Notes under the pieces: generated by a model | Databases searched by the model: none | Told to the model about the DNA's origin: nothing | What the model saw: the letters and a program-made list of their open reading frames with translations, nothing else | Made by a program: the position numbers and the translations under genes | Shown: one piece after another, positions 36,430 through 47,500 of the stretch | Numbering within the stretch: the first letter of the stretch is position 1 | Layout of the letters: each line of letters opens with the position of its first letter | Source of the DNA: Shiella aurantiaca | Lineage (GTDB): Bacteria > Bacteroidota > Bacteroidia > Cytophagales > Cyclobacteriaceae | Assembly: GCA_030412945.1 (NCBI GenBank) | Contig: JAUHJS010000004.1 | Span: forward strand, 186,001-250,000 | Reading direction: 5' to 3' | DNA: 64,000 nucleotides

Positions 36430-36458
36430 GAAAAAAGCCACCTTAGGGAGGTGGCTTT
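36430..36458 (-). terminator. Terminator of the unknown membrane-protein gene
   Basis: AAAGCCACCT (36434-36443) pairs with AGGTGGCTTT (36449-36458) across 5 nt, immediately past the stop at 36465. On the minus strand a T run follows. Confidence 0.85.
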
Positions 36459-36464
36459 GAAAAC

Positions 36465-38207
36465 TTATCCGAATGCGTAGGAGTCATACTTTTCCATGAG
36501 GGCTTCCAAGAATTTATACACTTCTTTATCACTGCCATCGAGCCGCCTGCGCAGCCAAAAACCAATTGCAATTTCTTCTGTGAAGTAATAGTACACCTCG
36601 TCATTGTAGGGGTATTCTTCATAGTATTTGCTAAAAATGGTTTCTTGGAGGTTTTCAGGATTATAGCGTTCGTAAAGATAGCTTGGCCCATAGAAACCCT
36701 CCTCGCTCATGGCCATCCAATACGCATGGGCTTCGGTATCGAAATCCTGAGAAATGTATTCGTGCGAAACCATAAGCATCCACACCATTCTGCGAAATAG
36801 ATTATCGTATACGATTTGAATGGTCTGATCCATTAGTGGCGTTTCTCCATCAACCAGTAGGTTTTGCCTTGCCCACAGCATCAAATTAGGATTCAAACGC
36901 CCAAAAGGAAGTTCACTTCCCTCATACCCTTCAGTATTGTAGAGGTTTACCCCTGTGAGTGTCCTGATGGCATCGTTTAGTACTAGGCTAGTATCGCTCT
37001 CGAATGTAGCATTTTCTTCTAAATACTGGTTAAGCATAGGGTTGAGTAACTCTTGGAAGAGGGTGGCAAACATTACGTATTGGCCATATTCTTTTTCTTC
37101 AAGTAGAATAGTAGCGTGGCGCGTATCAAAATTATACTTGCCATAATTTTCGTACTCGCTATTTATCTTTTCTAAAATCAGCGAGAAGATATACTGACTT
37201 TGACTAGGACTGATGGCAATAAAATCGGAATCGTCAAGGCTTGCTTCATACGTATCATAGCCTTCATAACCGTCATAATCCTCATAATAACTATCAGCCT
37301 CATCGGCATACTGGTAGCCTTGTGTGGCTCCATCATCATAGCGGTATTGACTTATCGTGATAGGCCCATCGAAGTGGGGATATTCATATTGGGCATAAAA
37401 AGAATATACATCACCCGCACTAGAAAGGCTTCCATTGACACAAACTAACACTCTTCTAGCTTGTACCTGCGAAATGCTGGCAGTAAAGTCATCTCCATCG
37501 ATGCGATTAAAACGTAGGGTATCTACCCTGCTGAAGTCTGTCCTTTCGGTACTGGCAAAGTCGTGGGAATAATACACCAAGGCTTCAAAGCTTTCTACAT
37601 CTGTGTTTACTTCCAACAAAATTTTATTGAAAGTAGAAACGTAGTTCAGGTTGATATAAAAGCAGAGAGGTTCATCGGAATACAATGGGCTGCTGGAGTC
37701 GATTGTAGTTTCCTGTTTTTGGCTCTGTCCTAGGAAGTAGGTAGCGCCTGTAGCAGAGGCGGTAATTACCAAAAACACAAGGGTCATTGCCACATCAAAT
37801 TTCTTACGAGTGGAGGGTTTTTCGGCCAGCCATTCCTTTATGGGCTTGAAAAAGAGTGTAACCAACAAGAACAAACTATACAGGAAAATAGCCAAGCCAT
37901 ACAATACCATAAAAAGCATGGGCAACTGTTTGCTACTTTCTCCAACCGTGGCTCCTTGATAGATAACCGATGCACCCACCGAGAGCAATAAAATAATGCT
38001 GAGGTAGAGTGGAGGGTAAGACTTATCGGAGGCAAAAAGCCAAAGAAAGGAAGAAAACAGGAGGCAAATGGCCGCAGAGGCGCTAAGAGCCACCGGCCAA
38101 AAGCCCAAATAGGGTTGCGCATATAGAAAAATGGTTTGTAAGACCAAAACCAGAAACGCGAATAGGTGTAGTACACCGAATACGCGAAAAGCGACCGGAA
38201 ATTTCAT
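36465..38207 (-). CDS. Unknown protein: five-helix membrane domain plus large soluble domain
   Basis: 580 residues. The first 165 residues hold about five TM helices (VLHLFAFLVLVLQTIFLYA, WPVALSASAAICLLFSSFLWLFA, LYLSIILLLSVGASVIYQ, MLFMVLYGLAIFLYSLFLLVTLFF, VAMTLVFLVITASATGATYFLG). A beta-rich soluble region follows, then a Tyr/Asp/Glu-rich linker (YYEDYDGYEGYDTYEAS, about 310-330), and an alpha-helical C-terminal domain of about 240 residues ending FLEALMEKYDSYAFG. I recognise no family and see no catalytic motif. It is downstream of the TPR-CHAT gene on the same strand, 43 bp from its stop, so the two may be co-transcribed. Confidence 0.7.
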   Translation of the reverse strand: MKFPVAFRVFGVLHLFAFLVLVLQTIFLYAQPYLGFWPVALSASAAICLLFSSFLWLFASDKSYPPLYLSIILLLSVGASVIYQGATVGESSKQLPMLFMVLYGLAIFLYSLFLLVTLFFKPIKEWLAEKPSTRKKFDVAMTLVFLVITASATGATYFLGQSQKQETTIDSSSPLYSDEPLCFYINLNYVSTFNKILLEVNTDVESFEALVYYSHDFASTERTDFSRVDTLRFNRIDGDDFTASISQVQARRVLVCVNGSLSSAGDVYSFYAQYEYPHFDGPITISQYRYDDGATQGYQYADEADSYYEDYDGYEGYDTYEASLDDSDFIAISPSQSQYIFSLILEKINSEYENYGKYNFDTRHATILLEEKEYGQYVMFATLFQELLNPMLNQYLEENATFESDTSLVLNDAIRTLTGVNLYNTEGYEGSELPFGRLNPNLMLWARQNLLVDGETPLMDQTIQIVYDNLFRRMVWMLMVSHEYISQDFDTEAHAYWMAMSEEGFYGPSYLYERYNPENLQETIFSKYYEEYPYNDEVYYYFTEEIAIGFWLRRRLDGSDKEVYKFLEALMEKYDSYAFG

Positions 38208-38249
38208 GTTCGTTCAAATAGGTTCAATCAGCGCAAAGTAGCATTTTTT

Positions 38250-41200
38250 TTATTCTCCCACCATTACAAAAGCACCCCAATAAAACGGAGATTTGTATTT
38301 TTCTTTGATGGAGATTTGAGCATCGCGGAAAGCTTCTTGTTTGCTTTTTCCGGATAACCATTCACTATAAAAGGCGGTCATAAGCTCTTGGGTAGCTTGG
38401 TCATCTACACTCCACATACTCATAATCACGGCCTTGGCACCAGCGATTTGGAAAGAGCGCTGCAAGCCATACACGCCCTCGCCATTTTTCACCTGACCCA
38501 AGCCCGTTTGGCAGGCCGAAAGCACCACCAAATCGGTTTTATCCAAGTTGAGGTTCATGGCCTCATAAGCAGTAAGAATACCGTCCTGATCCACATCGGT
38601 TTCATCACCACTCAGGTAGGAGTTGGCCCCGGCCAAAATCAGCCCACTGCGTAAGAGCGGATTTTCCACGTATTTGTTTTCGTCCCCATCGGCATCAGGA
38701 ATATCCTCCATAAAAAAGCCGTGCGTGGCAATGTGCAAAGTGCTAGGGTTGTTTACTTGCTTTACTTGCTCTTCTAAGGCATTATCGCCTAAAAGGGTCT
38801 GAGTTTTTATATTCTCTTTAGCATACAAGGCACTGATGCCTTCCACTTCGGCTTTAGTACCGGGGAGCAAAGCTAGTAATTGGTTGCTGGAAATATAGCG
38901 CTGCAAGCTTCCCCGAAGTCCACGGTCAAGGCTCACGGTATTGGCAATTTTTTGGGCATTGCTTTGTGCCAAAGCAGCATCTTCATTTAAACCTTTATTA
39001 TAATTCGGGAAACCGAAGAAGGTGGCTTGCCCTTGGGAGCGTGGACTCGCCTGGGCTTCGGCACTGAGTAAATCTTTTGTATTCAACACCAACAATACCT
39101 GAATTTCGTCCAGCACATAGCGATTGGTAGCAGGATTATAAAGCGTATTAAGGCTGATCTGGTTATACACACCATCGGGTGAGAAATACACCCGTTTGAT
39201 ACCCGTTAAATGCTGGGCAATAGGCGCCCAGAACTTTTCATAACTGTAGGTTTCCTCTATTTTGAAGCGGATGGAGTTGCGGTAATTGGCCAGAAATTTA
39301 GATTCTAAGTCAGTACCGTTTTCAATCAAAATCAGCTTAGGGCTTTTGCTTTCCGGGGTAATCATGAGGGCGGCATATTTTACCGCACCTGAGAAATAGC
39401 CACTGCTATCGGGAGTAAACTCACGGAAGCGTATCATCTCTATAGCGGCCTCACCTGCTTTCAATTGCTTTTGTACGTCCTTCCAGGTGATGCTGTTCTT
39501 GGTATAGGTTTCTCCAAATAGGCTAGAGCGCTTGCTCAATTCTTTTTCCAACAAATTGGCCTCAATCAATAGAGAATCCATATTAATGCCCTGTGCTTTC
39601 AGGTCGGCTTTAGAAAAGCTGTAGAGTTTAGAAAGCTGCTCTTTTTGGGCAATCCACGATTCGTACATGCGCACCAAGGTGGAATCGCCACTGTTCAGAA
39701 TATTCTCGCGAACCTTGTTGGTGGCGTACATGATTAAGGCTTTGGTTTGCAGCTGATAGGTGTATAAATCGCCTAATAAAGGAGCATTTTCTGAAGCCCG
39801 CGATACGGCATAGGAGTTGAACTCTTCAAAGGAAACCCTAAGCTTATTATTATAAAACTTAGCCTTTTCCTGCTCACTCATGAAAGGGAAATAGGCTTCT
39901 ATCTGTGTGAAATAATTATCAAAGGTATTTTTGAACTCTTTCTCGGCCGATTTAAAATCCCCTTTCTCCCAATAGAATACGGCCATTTTGTTGGCGGTTT
40001 CGCCCACTTTAGGGTGAGAAAGTCCCAGTTCTTGCTGGCGCGTTTTGTACGCTTCTTTCAGTAGGGGTTCAGCTTTTTTGAGATCGTTCAGGGTGAAGTA
40101 TAATAAGCCTAAGTTATAGGTATACTGGGCATAGATAGGGCTGTTCTTGCCAAAGTTCTTAACAGAGATGGTACGTGCTTGATCTACCAAAGGCAGTGCC
40201 TGCTTATACCTTTTCGTTTTGCGGTAATTGGTAGCTAAGTTATTGATGGCCGTGGCATACAGCATGTGCTCTTTGCCTAAGTTTGCGGCTACTATGTCTT
40301 GTGCTTTTTTATAATTTTCTTCTGCCTTAGCCATGTCCCCTTTGTCCTCAAGGACAATGGCTATATTAATGTAGGTAATGGCCAAAGTAGGATGCTCAGC
40401 ACCGTACTTTTCCTCTTCCAGCTTCTTTAGGTCTGCCAACAACTTAAGCGATTCATCGTACCGACCCATGCCTCGGTACAATAAGGCTAAATTATTCAGC
40501 ACAAAAGGATACATTTCTTCGTAGGAAGGATCCACTTCCTTGCTGATGCTGGTAAGTACCGAGAGGTAGAGTTCTTCTGCTTCCGGATATTTACCCATTT
40601 CACGGAAGAGTCCTGCTTTATTCACCTGCACGCCCACATAGCTGGGGCTCTGCATGCCTTCCGAACTGGCGTATCCGGATAAAGCTTGATCGAGGTATTT
40701 GGTGGCAAGGGAATATTTGCCCATTAACACATAAAGGTTACCCAAATTACTAAGGGCATTGAGGTAGAGCGGATCGGTACTTTTAAGTTGCTTGAGTAGG
40801 CGCTTGTAGATTTTCTCGGAATCGGCATAGCTGCCCTCTTCCTCATAGGCGCGGCTCATGGCCAGCCAGGTATCAGGAATACGCGGGTCATTGGCTTCAA
40901 AATGCGTGCTATCAAAAGATAGGACTTCTTGGTAGGTGCTTACTGCCGCTTTATAGTTGCCATTTTCGCGGTAAATCATGGCCAAGCTACTTAGCAAAGC
41001 CTCGTAGTCATCGGGATTGTCGATGTTCTTGGCACGAAAAGATTTTTCTTTTTCAAAGTGCTTGATGGCGAGGTCTAAATCGCCTAAGGCATAGGCGGCA
41101 TCGCCCAGGTAGTAATACATATTGGCCAAAGTGGTATCGGCTTGTCCGGCACTTTGGCTAATTAAATCCTTTTCAAGAGCCAGTAGTTCTTCAAATTGAC

Positions 41201-41324
41201 CTTCTTCATACAGCTGATTGGCTTTTTCAAAAAGAGGCTCGAAGGCATTCTGGGCCTCTGCCCATTGGGCGCTTAATACCAGACAGAAGACTAAAAAAAG
41301 TTTGGATAGGGGTTTATGTTTCAT
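38250..41324 (-). CDS. Secreted TPR-CHAT protein
   Basis: About 1024 residues from the ATG at 41324, which gives a signal peptide (MKHKPLSKLFLVFCLVLSAQWAEAQ); the frame extends upstream without a signal. About ten tetratricopeptide repeats run to residue 480 (YYLGDAAYALGDLDLAIKHFEKEKSF, LALLYRGMGRYDESLKLLADLKKLEEEKYG). A helical middle part leads to a C-terminal CHAT domain (about 760-1024) with the predicted catalytic His in TLHIATHGFF (about 863) and Cys in LVVLSACQTGLG (about 935), then GVYGLQRSFQIAGAKAVIMSMWSVDD. CHAT is a caspase-like protease fold. The signal peptide places it outside the cytoplasm, so an anti-phage role like that of Craspase is unlikely. Confidence 0.9.
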   Translation of the reverse strand: MKHKPLSKLFLVFCLVLSAQWAEAQNAFEPLFEKANQLYEEGQFEELLALEKDLISQSAGQADTTLANMYYYLGDAAYALGDLDLAIKHFEKEKSFRAKNIDNPDDYEALLSSLAMIYRENGNYKAAVSTYQEVLSFDSTHFEANDPRIPDTWLAMSRAYEEEGSYADSEKIYKRLLKQLKSTDPLYLNALSNLGNLYVLMGKYSLATKYLDQALSGYASSEGMQSPSYVGVQVNKAGLFREMGKYPEAEELYLSVLTSISKEVDPSYEEMYPFVLNNLALLYRGMGRYDESLKLLADLKKLEEEKYGAEHPTLAITYINIAIVLEDKGDMAKAEENYKKAQDIVAANLGKEHMLYATAINNLATNYRKTKRYKQALPLVDQARTISVKNFGKNSPIYAQYTYNLGLLYFTLNDLKKAEPLLKEAYKTRQQELGLSHPKVGETANKMAVFYWEKGDFKSAEKEFKNTFDNYFTQIEAYFPFMSEQEKAKFYNNKLRVSFEEFNSYAVSRASENAPLLGDLYTYQLQTKALIMYATNKVRENILNSGDSTLVRMYESWIAQKEQLSKLYSFSKADLKAQGINMDSLLIEANLLEKELSKRSSLFGETYTKNSITWKDVQKQLKAGEAAIEMIRFREFTPDSSGYFSGAVKYAALMITPESKSPKLILIENGTDLESKFLANYRNSIRFKIEETYSYEKFWAPIAQHLTGIKRVYFSPDGVYNQISLNTLYNPATNRYVLDEIQVLLVLNTKDLLSAEAQASPRSQGQATFFGFPNYNKGLNEDAALAQSNAQKIANTVSLDRGLRGSLQRYISSNQLLALLPGTKAEVEGISALYAKENIKTQTLLGDNALEEQVKQVNNPSTLHIATHGFFMEDIPDADGDENKYVENPLLRSGLILAGANSYLSGDETDVDQDGILTAYEAMNLNLDKTDLVVLSACQTGLGQVKNGEGVYGLQRSFQIAGAKAVIMSMWSVDDQATQELMTAFYSEWLSGKSKQEAFRDAQISIKEKYKSPFYWGAFVMVGE

Positions 41325-41558
41325 GGCAATACGGTTAGGCACATAGAAAGGCAAGTTACGTAAAAAGCGACACTTACTTGAAATAAACAAACAAAAAATT
41401 GAACTAAATACATTTTATGCAAAATATATAGCACTATAATAATATTTAATTTAACTTTACGCTTCTTTTTATTCTATGAATTTACCAAAATTTGACATTA
41501 GTTGCTGCGTTACCGGCAGTATTTAATGTATTTTTGTACATAAATAGCTTTTACCCCT
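41325..41558. promoter_or_regulatory. Divergent promoter region, CHAT gene / third giant gene
   Basis: 234 bp, strongly AT-rich in the middle. TATTTTTG (41529-41536) fits the -7 box for the rightward giant gene, 22 bp before its ATG; the nearest TTG (41502-41504) is 24 bp upstream, rather far. No terminator or strong palindrome is visible. Confidence 0.4.
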
Positions 41559-44500
41559 ATGATCAACCTATCCAAGCTACGTGGTTTCGGCAGCTCACTC
41601 TGTGGAATCATCGTTTTTCTATTAGTTATTAGCACAAACACTTACGCCCAGCAAGCAATTGCAACCGTAGCAAACGGTAACTGGGGTGACCCTTCTGTCT
41701 GGACAGGTAATGTGATTCCTACCAGTAGCGACACAGCCATTATTCACCATCAGATTGTATTGGATGGAAATGCCTCACCTAATGTCACGTTGGGAGGGAT
41801 GCGCATTACCAATTCTGGTATTGTTGCAGCACCACCGCAACTTATAATTGCCAATGGAGCCTCAGTAACAGTGGAAAACCATGTGGAGGTTAGACATTCC
41901 GATAACTTCGTTTCCTATGGTGCTACTCTACAGGTACAGAACACCTCAAGTCTTACCATAAATGGAAGTTTATCCTTATACAGCTTTAGTTACTCAGGGT
42001 CTCCAGTTAATCTAATAATTCAAGACACAGCTACGGTGAGCACTACCAATTTGGAATATTTAATGGAGGAGTCACCCATGCCTTTAGGGGAAAATTTCCA
42101 CGAAATTCAGATCCTGAATAATGCCACCTTGGAAGTTTCAGGAGATGTGAATCTAAATCGTCAGATAGGTTTTGATGGGGTATATCAACTCAACTGGCTG
42201 GCCAATCATACTTCTACCGTTAATGTAGGCAATAATTTTACCTTGATAAGTGATTCCAGCACTCCCGATAGTGTGTTTGTAGAGTTTAGGGGCTCCTCTG
42301 CGCTACACTTAGGCGGAAATTTGGACAGGCAGGATTTGAGCTTTTTTCCTGCAGACCGAGGAAAAATCACCTTTAATGACCAAAGCACCTTGTATTTGGA
42401 AGGAAGCTTGCAGCAAAGCATACACGGTTTTTCTTTTGTAGGAGATACGGTAGTTTATCAAAACCTAGTTGTCAACAACACCTCTGGCTTGGATTCGGCT
42501 ATTTTAATTGACAACTATTATGGAGAGGTAGTTATTAAGGGTAATGCAAGCTTTGTAAGCGGCCATTTTATTGTAGATAATAATAACTATTTCCAGAAAC
42601 TCATTTTTGATACTTCCTCCAGCGTTCTTTCTATGAATGTTCTGAGTTATGTCAAAGGCCCTATTGATAAGCTCGGAAATACCGACTTTACGTTTCCATC
42701 GGGCTATGCCGATAATTTCCTTCCTTTACGAGTGTTCAATATAACAGGGGGCGATCCCGTCACTACCATACTTGGCCTTTCGTATTTGGAGGATATTTAT
42801 GGTGAAGAACCTTCATTGGTTTCAAGGTTAAGTAAGAAGGAAGGATGGCAGCTTGATGAAATCTCGCCTGATGTGTCAATTAGTGGGTTCCAGATAGGTA
42901 TTTCTTCTTACGATGCAGTGGCTAGCGGGGTGAATGATTTAAGCGCCTTGACGCTCATATATCGTGATGAGTCTCCTTATACTTTGCCCACTACCGATTT
43001 TACCGGAGACCTGATTAATGGCTTTGAAGTATTCACTACTGATGTGATTCCGGGATTTGTTAGCGGATATTACAATTTTGTGTTGGCCAGTACTTCTGTA
43101 AGTGCCAACCCGCTTGGTAATGTGTATATGGGAGAAACTAGCCCGTATGCTTTGTCAGCAAACGAAACAGCTACCGCACTAGGGGGAGGTTTGATCTCTG
43201 ACCCTAACAGTCGGCTGTATGTAGGGAATATAGCCACCAACATAGGGAGTGTTACTATGGGAGAAGTGGACTTTACTATGCCAAACTCCGCGCGCTATGG
43301 ACAGGTAAATTTTATGAGCGATTCGCTCAACTTTGTTGGGAATACTTTCTTGAACCTCTTGCACAAATCCGATACGGTGTTCGATTCATTTGCCTTTGAT
43401 TCTACTGCCGTGTTGGCTTCCCATGCACCGGGCACTATGCTGGGTGTAGAGGTGGCCGATTTCAATGCTGATGGCTTTCCGGATTTTACCTATATCTATG
43501 ACAATTCCATTTATGTATACACCAATGATGGCAGCGGTAATATGAGCCAATCATATACCACCTTGGTTCCTGCTGATGTAAGCTCTATGGCGATTGGTGA
43601 TATGAATAATGATGGCTTTCTTGACATTGTATATGCCAGCCGTAACCTTGTACAAGATGCCTTTATCCTAATCAATAATGGTAGCGGAACAAACTTTAGT
43701 ACAGTGTCTATTCCTTCACTTAATCAACCTGGTGAATTTTATATTGAAAAAATAGCACTTGCTGATGTGAACCAAGACGGTTGGTTGGATATTGGGTATT
43801 TGCGCAGAGAAGAGCTTGGCGGTGTATTCTCACAAAGCTATATTGATCAGCTAGTCTACGAACCTTTCAACGATATTTACTATAGCGGGGGCGATGCGGC
43901 TATTTCCAGAGGTTTTGAAATCAAAGATTTTGTGTATTTCCATTCCGATGCCAATACTACTATCGATATGGCCATTTCTCAAAATGGTGTACTAGAAATC
44001 ATTTATGATGCTGATACCTATAATCCCAATAATGCGGCCGGTGCTATGGGGGTAGAGGGTAAGTTTTTGGTATTTGACTACGATCATAATGGCTTCAATG
44101 ACTTATTGATTATTGGAGATACAGAGATACGATTAGCGGTGAACGGTAGTCCGGGAAGCTATAATTTTGCGAATGGTTTTAGTGAGCCTATAAGCAATGC
44201 CAAAGTCTTTTTAGAAAACTTAGAAGGTAACGGCTTTGTCGACTTGGGGATTTTTGAAGGAAGCAATTTCCGTATTATTCGTAACTATGGTTTTGGCTGG
44301 CTTGACCCAACTGAAGTATTTCCGGTTCCTTCTAATATAGGAACGGTAAGCGCAACTTCTGCCGATATCAACCTAGATGGTATTCCTGATATCCTTTTTG
44401 CTGATTCTACCTCCGTACAGGTAATCTATAATTTTGTGCAAGGAGCTAATGCACCTGCCGTTTCTAATTTTTCGGTATTGGTTTCAGCCGATACGGCCTC

Positions 44501-47500
44501 TCTTACTTGGGATGCTGTGCCGGAAGCCGATGGCTATGTAGTATTACGCTACAATAGTACAAGCGGCTATACACCCAGCACCCTGAGCAATAGAACCGAA
44601 TATACCGAAAACCAGCTTGTAGGTGATGCTACTGTGATTATGCGCGGAACGGCTACTTCTTTCACCGATGCGGGCTTGCTGCCTACCAATACCTACACCT
44701 ATGAGGTGATTCCTTATGTAGGTTCAGGTTATCGCATTGCCTATTCTACTATGACGACTACTCCTTTGAGTGCCACTATTCAGGTACCTATTGTAGAATC
44801 CCTTACTTGGACTAATGCCACCCCTACGCAGGTGCAAGCCTCTTGGCCTTCAGCACCAGCTGTAAGCAATTATTATGTAACGGCTGCGTATGATGATGCC
44901 TTCGGGGATGTTTTCATCAATAATGAGGTAATAGCAGATACCACGCTTTTGCTGGATAGCATTCGCTACTCTACACAGATTTATGTGAAACTCGTAGCCG
45001 AGTCGAACAGTGTATTAGGTAGCGAGAGCCAAACCTTTGCCTTCAAACTGCCTATCAGTACTCGCATGGAGTCGGATTCATTAGTATTGGTAGCACTTTA
45101 TGATGCCCTTGATGGCAATAACTGGACAGATACCACCGGATGGAAGAGTGCCAGAGTGGATAACTGGTTTGGTGTAACGGTACAGGGCGATAGTGTAATT
45201 GCACTCGACCTGAGCGGCAATAACTTATCGGGTGTGGTGCCTCTGGATTTGGGCAATCTGAAAATAGCTGAATTCCGTTTTGGTGGAAATGCCATTACGG
45301 GTTTTGCGCCAACCCCGGTTCAGGCGGATATTAGTCCGGTTACCTTAATAGACCTGAGCTATAACCAGCTCGATTCGGTTCCTGATTTTGGTTTTACCAA
45401 TCTTCAGACCTTTCATCTGGAGGGCAACCGCTTATCGTTCAAATATTTAGAACCTAATGCTAGTATTCCTAACCTTAGCTATTCGCCACAACTTCCCTTG
45501 ATTGACACGATATTTGTGTATTTGAATGCGGGTGATTCTATTAGTTTGGATGCTTTTGAGGAAGGCGCGAACAATACCTATCAGTGGTATGCCAATGGAG
45601 TGGTAGAGACGGAAGAAATTTCCCCAACCAGAACAGTGGTGGCTCCTCAAATTTTCTTTAGCAACTACCATTGGGCAGAAGTAAATAATACCCTTTTGCC
45701 TGATCTTACCTACACCCGCAAAGTATTTGTGGTGGAATTAAGCCCAAGCTCAAGAGATTCTCTGGCATTAGTAGCTTTATATGAGGCTAATGATGGACCC
45801 AACTGGATCAACCCATGGGACTTAAGCCAGCCTATGAGTACATGGGCTGGAGTGACTCAAGATACAACAGGCGCGGTGGTTGCCTTGGATTTATCTGGAA
45901 GAGGCCTGGTAGGAGGTCTACCTGTAGAAATGTTGGCCATGGAGAATTTGACCTCTATTAATGTAGCGAATAACGGTTTAACCTTTATTCAAGATTTTAC
46001 CGTACTTCCTCAACTCAGTGCTTTAGATGTGACAAATAACCAATTGATATTTAATTATATAGCCAGCAATCTGTCTATTCCCGGTTTTGTATATAATCCT
46101 CAGGCTCGTATAGATGCCGATGAAGAATATCAACTCCCGGCAGGGACTCCTTTCTCCTTGAGTATTTTTGCCGGATCTGAAGCCAATTATGTTTGGTCAA
46201 AAGATGGGGTAGATATCGCAGCCAGCGACACGCTTATTTATGACCTAGGTTTGCTGACCACTGCCTCATCGGGTGTTTACCAAGCAAGAGCTACCAGTAC
46301 CATGGTGCCTGACCTAACCTTATTCGGTGGGTTTAAAACTATATCGGTTTTGGGAGGTGCTATCGATCCAGTGGATTCATTAGTATTAATCGATATCTAT
46401 CAGGCTACCAATGGAGATCTTTGGAACACACCTTGGGACTTGAATCAAGCGGTAAGTACTTGGTCAGGAGTGGAGATAGTAGATTTCCGCGTGGTTGGTT
46501 TAGATCTTTCTGGTAATAATCTAGAAGGAGTGCTACCGGCTAGTCTGCTCGATTTATCGGCTCTTACCACCTTGAATGTTGCTAATAACCGACTGAGTGG
46601 TCTCCCAGACCTTACCCAGCTTGGTTTATCCGGAATAGATATTTCCAATAACCTGCTTGATAATGCCACGCTTGAAGCACTTATTGGCATCCCTAATATT
46701 GTGTATGCGCCTCAATCTATTAGCTATGGACCGTCTCGTAACGTATATGCACAGGTGGGAGAAGATGCACGATTTGGGTTTGCCATACCAGGTGCGTTTA
46801 ACCAATACCAATGGGCAAAAGATGGAGTAGCAATTAACGGGGAGCAGGGAGATAGTTTAACGGTGGCAACCGTTGACTTTGCAGATGAAGGTGCCTATAC
46901 TTTGTTGATTACCAATTCCGTCTTGCCTGAGATTGCCCAAGAAACGGATGTGATTAGCCTTCGTATTTCTTCTTTGGAACGCGATAGCACGGCTCTGGTA
47001 GCTATATATGAAGCATTGGGTGGAGCCAACTGGACAACTTCTTGGAACCTAGAGACTCCTTTACAAACATGGACGGGAGTAGAAATTACCAATAGCCGCG
47101 TATCTGCTCTTAACTTAGGGGGTAATAACTTGTCTGGAGAAGTTCCGGAAGCGATTAATGATATCCGTTATCTACGGAGCGTAAACTTCAGTGGAAACAA
47201 CATTAGTGGTTTACCTACCCTTACGCTGGATAGTATTATTGTGTTCGATGTAAGTGGGAATAGCCTTACCTATGAAGACATTTTGCCAAATATTAATCAG
47301 TCAGGATTATTACTGGGTACACAGGCATTAATCGATACCGAAGAAACAAACTTATTGCCTCAAGGTTCGTCAGCCACTGTGGGTATCACTACCCCCGGCT
47401 TGGGTAATACCTATGCTTGGACTCGCAATGGAAGCGCAGCACCTAATGCGAATTCCGCCTCTTTGCTCATCGATTCTTTGACTTATGACAACATGGGTGA

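Noticed and set aside
38250..41324. TPR-CHAT protein as part of a type III-E CRISPR-like (Craspase) defence system
   Set aside because: It has a signal peptide and no gRAMP/Cas7-11 or other defence gene nearby.
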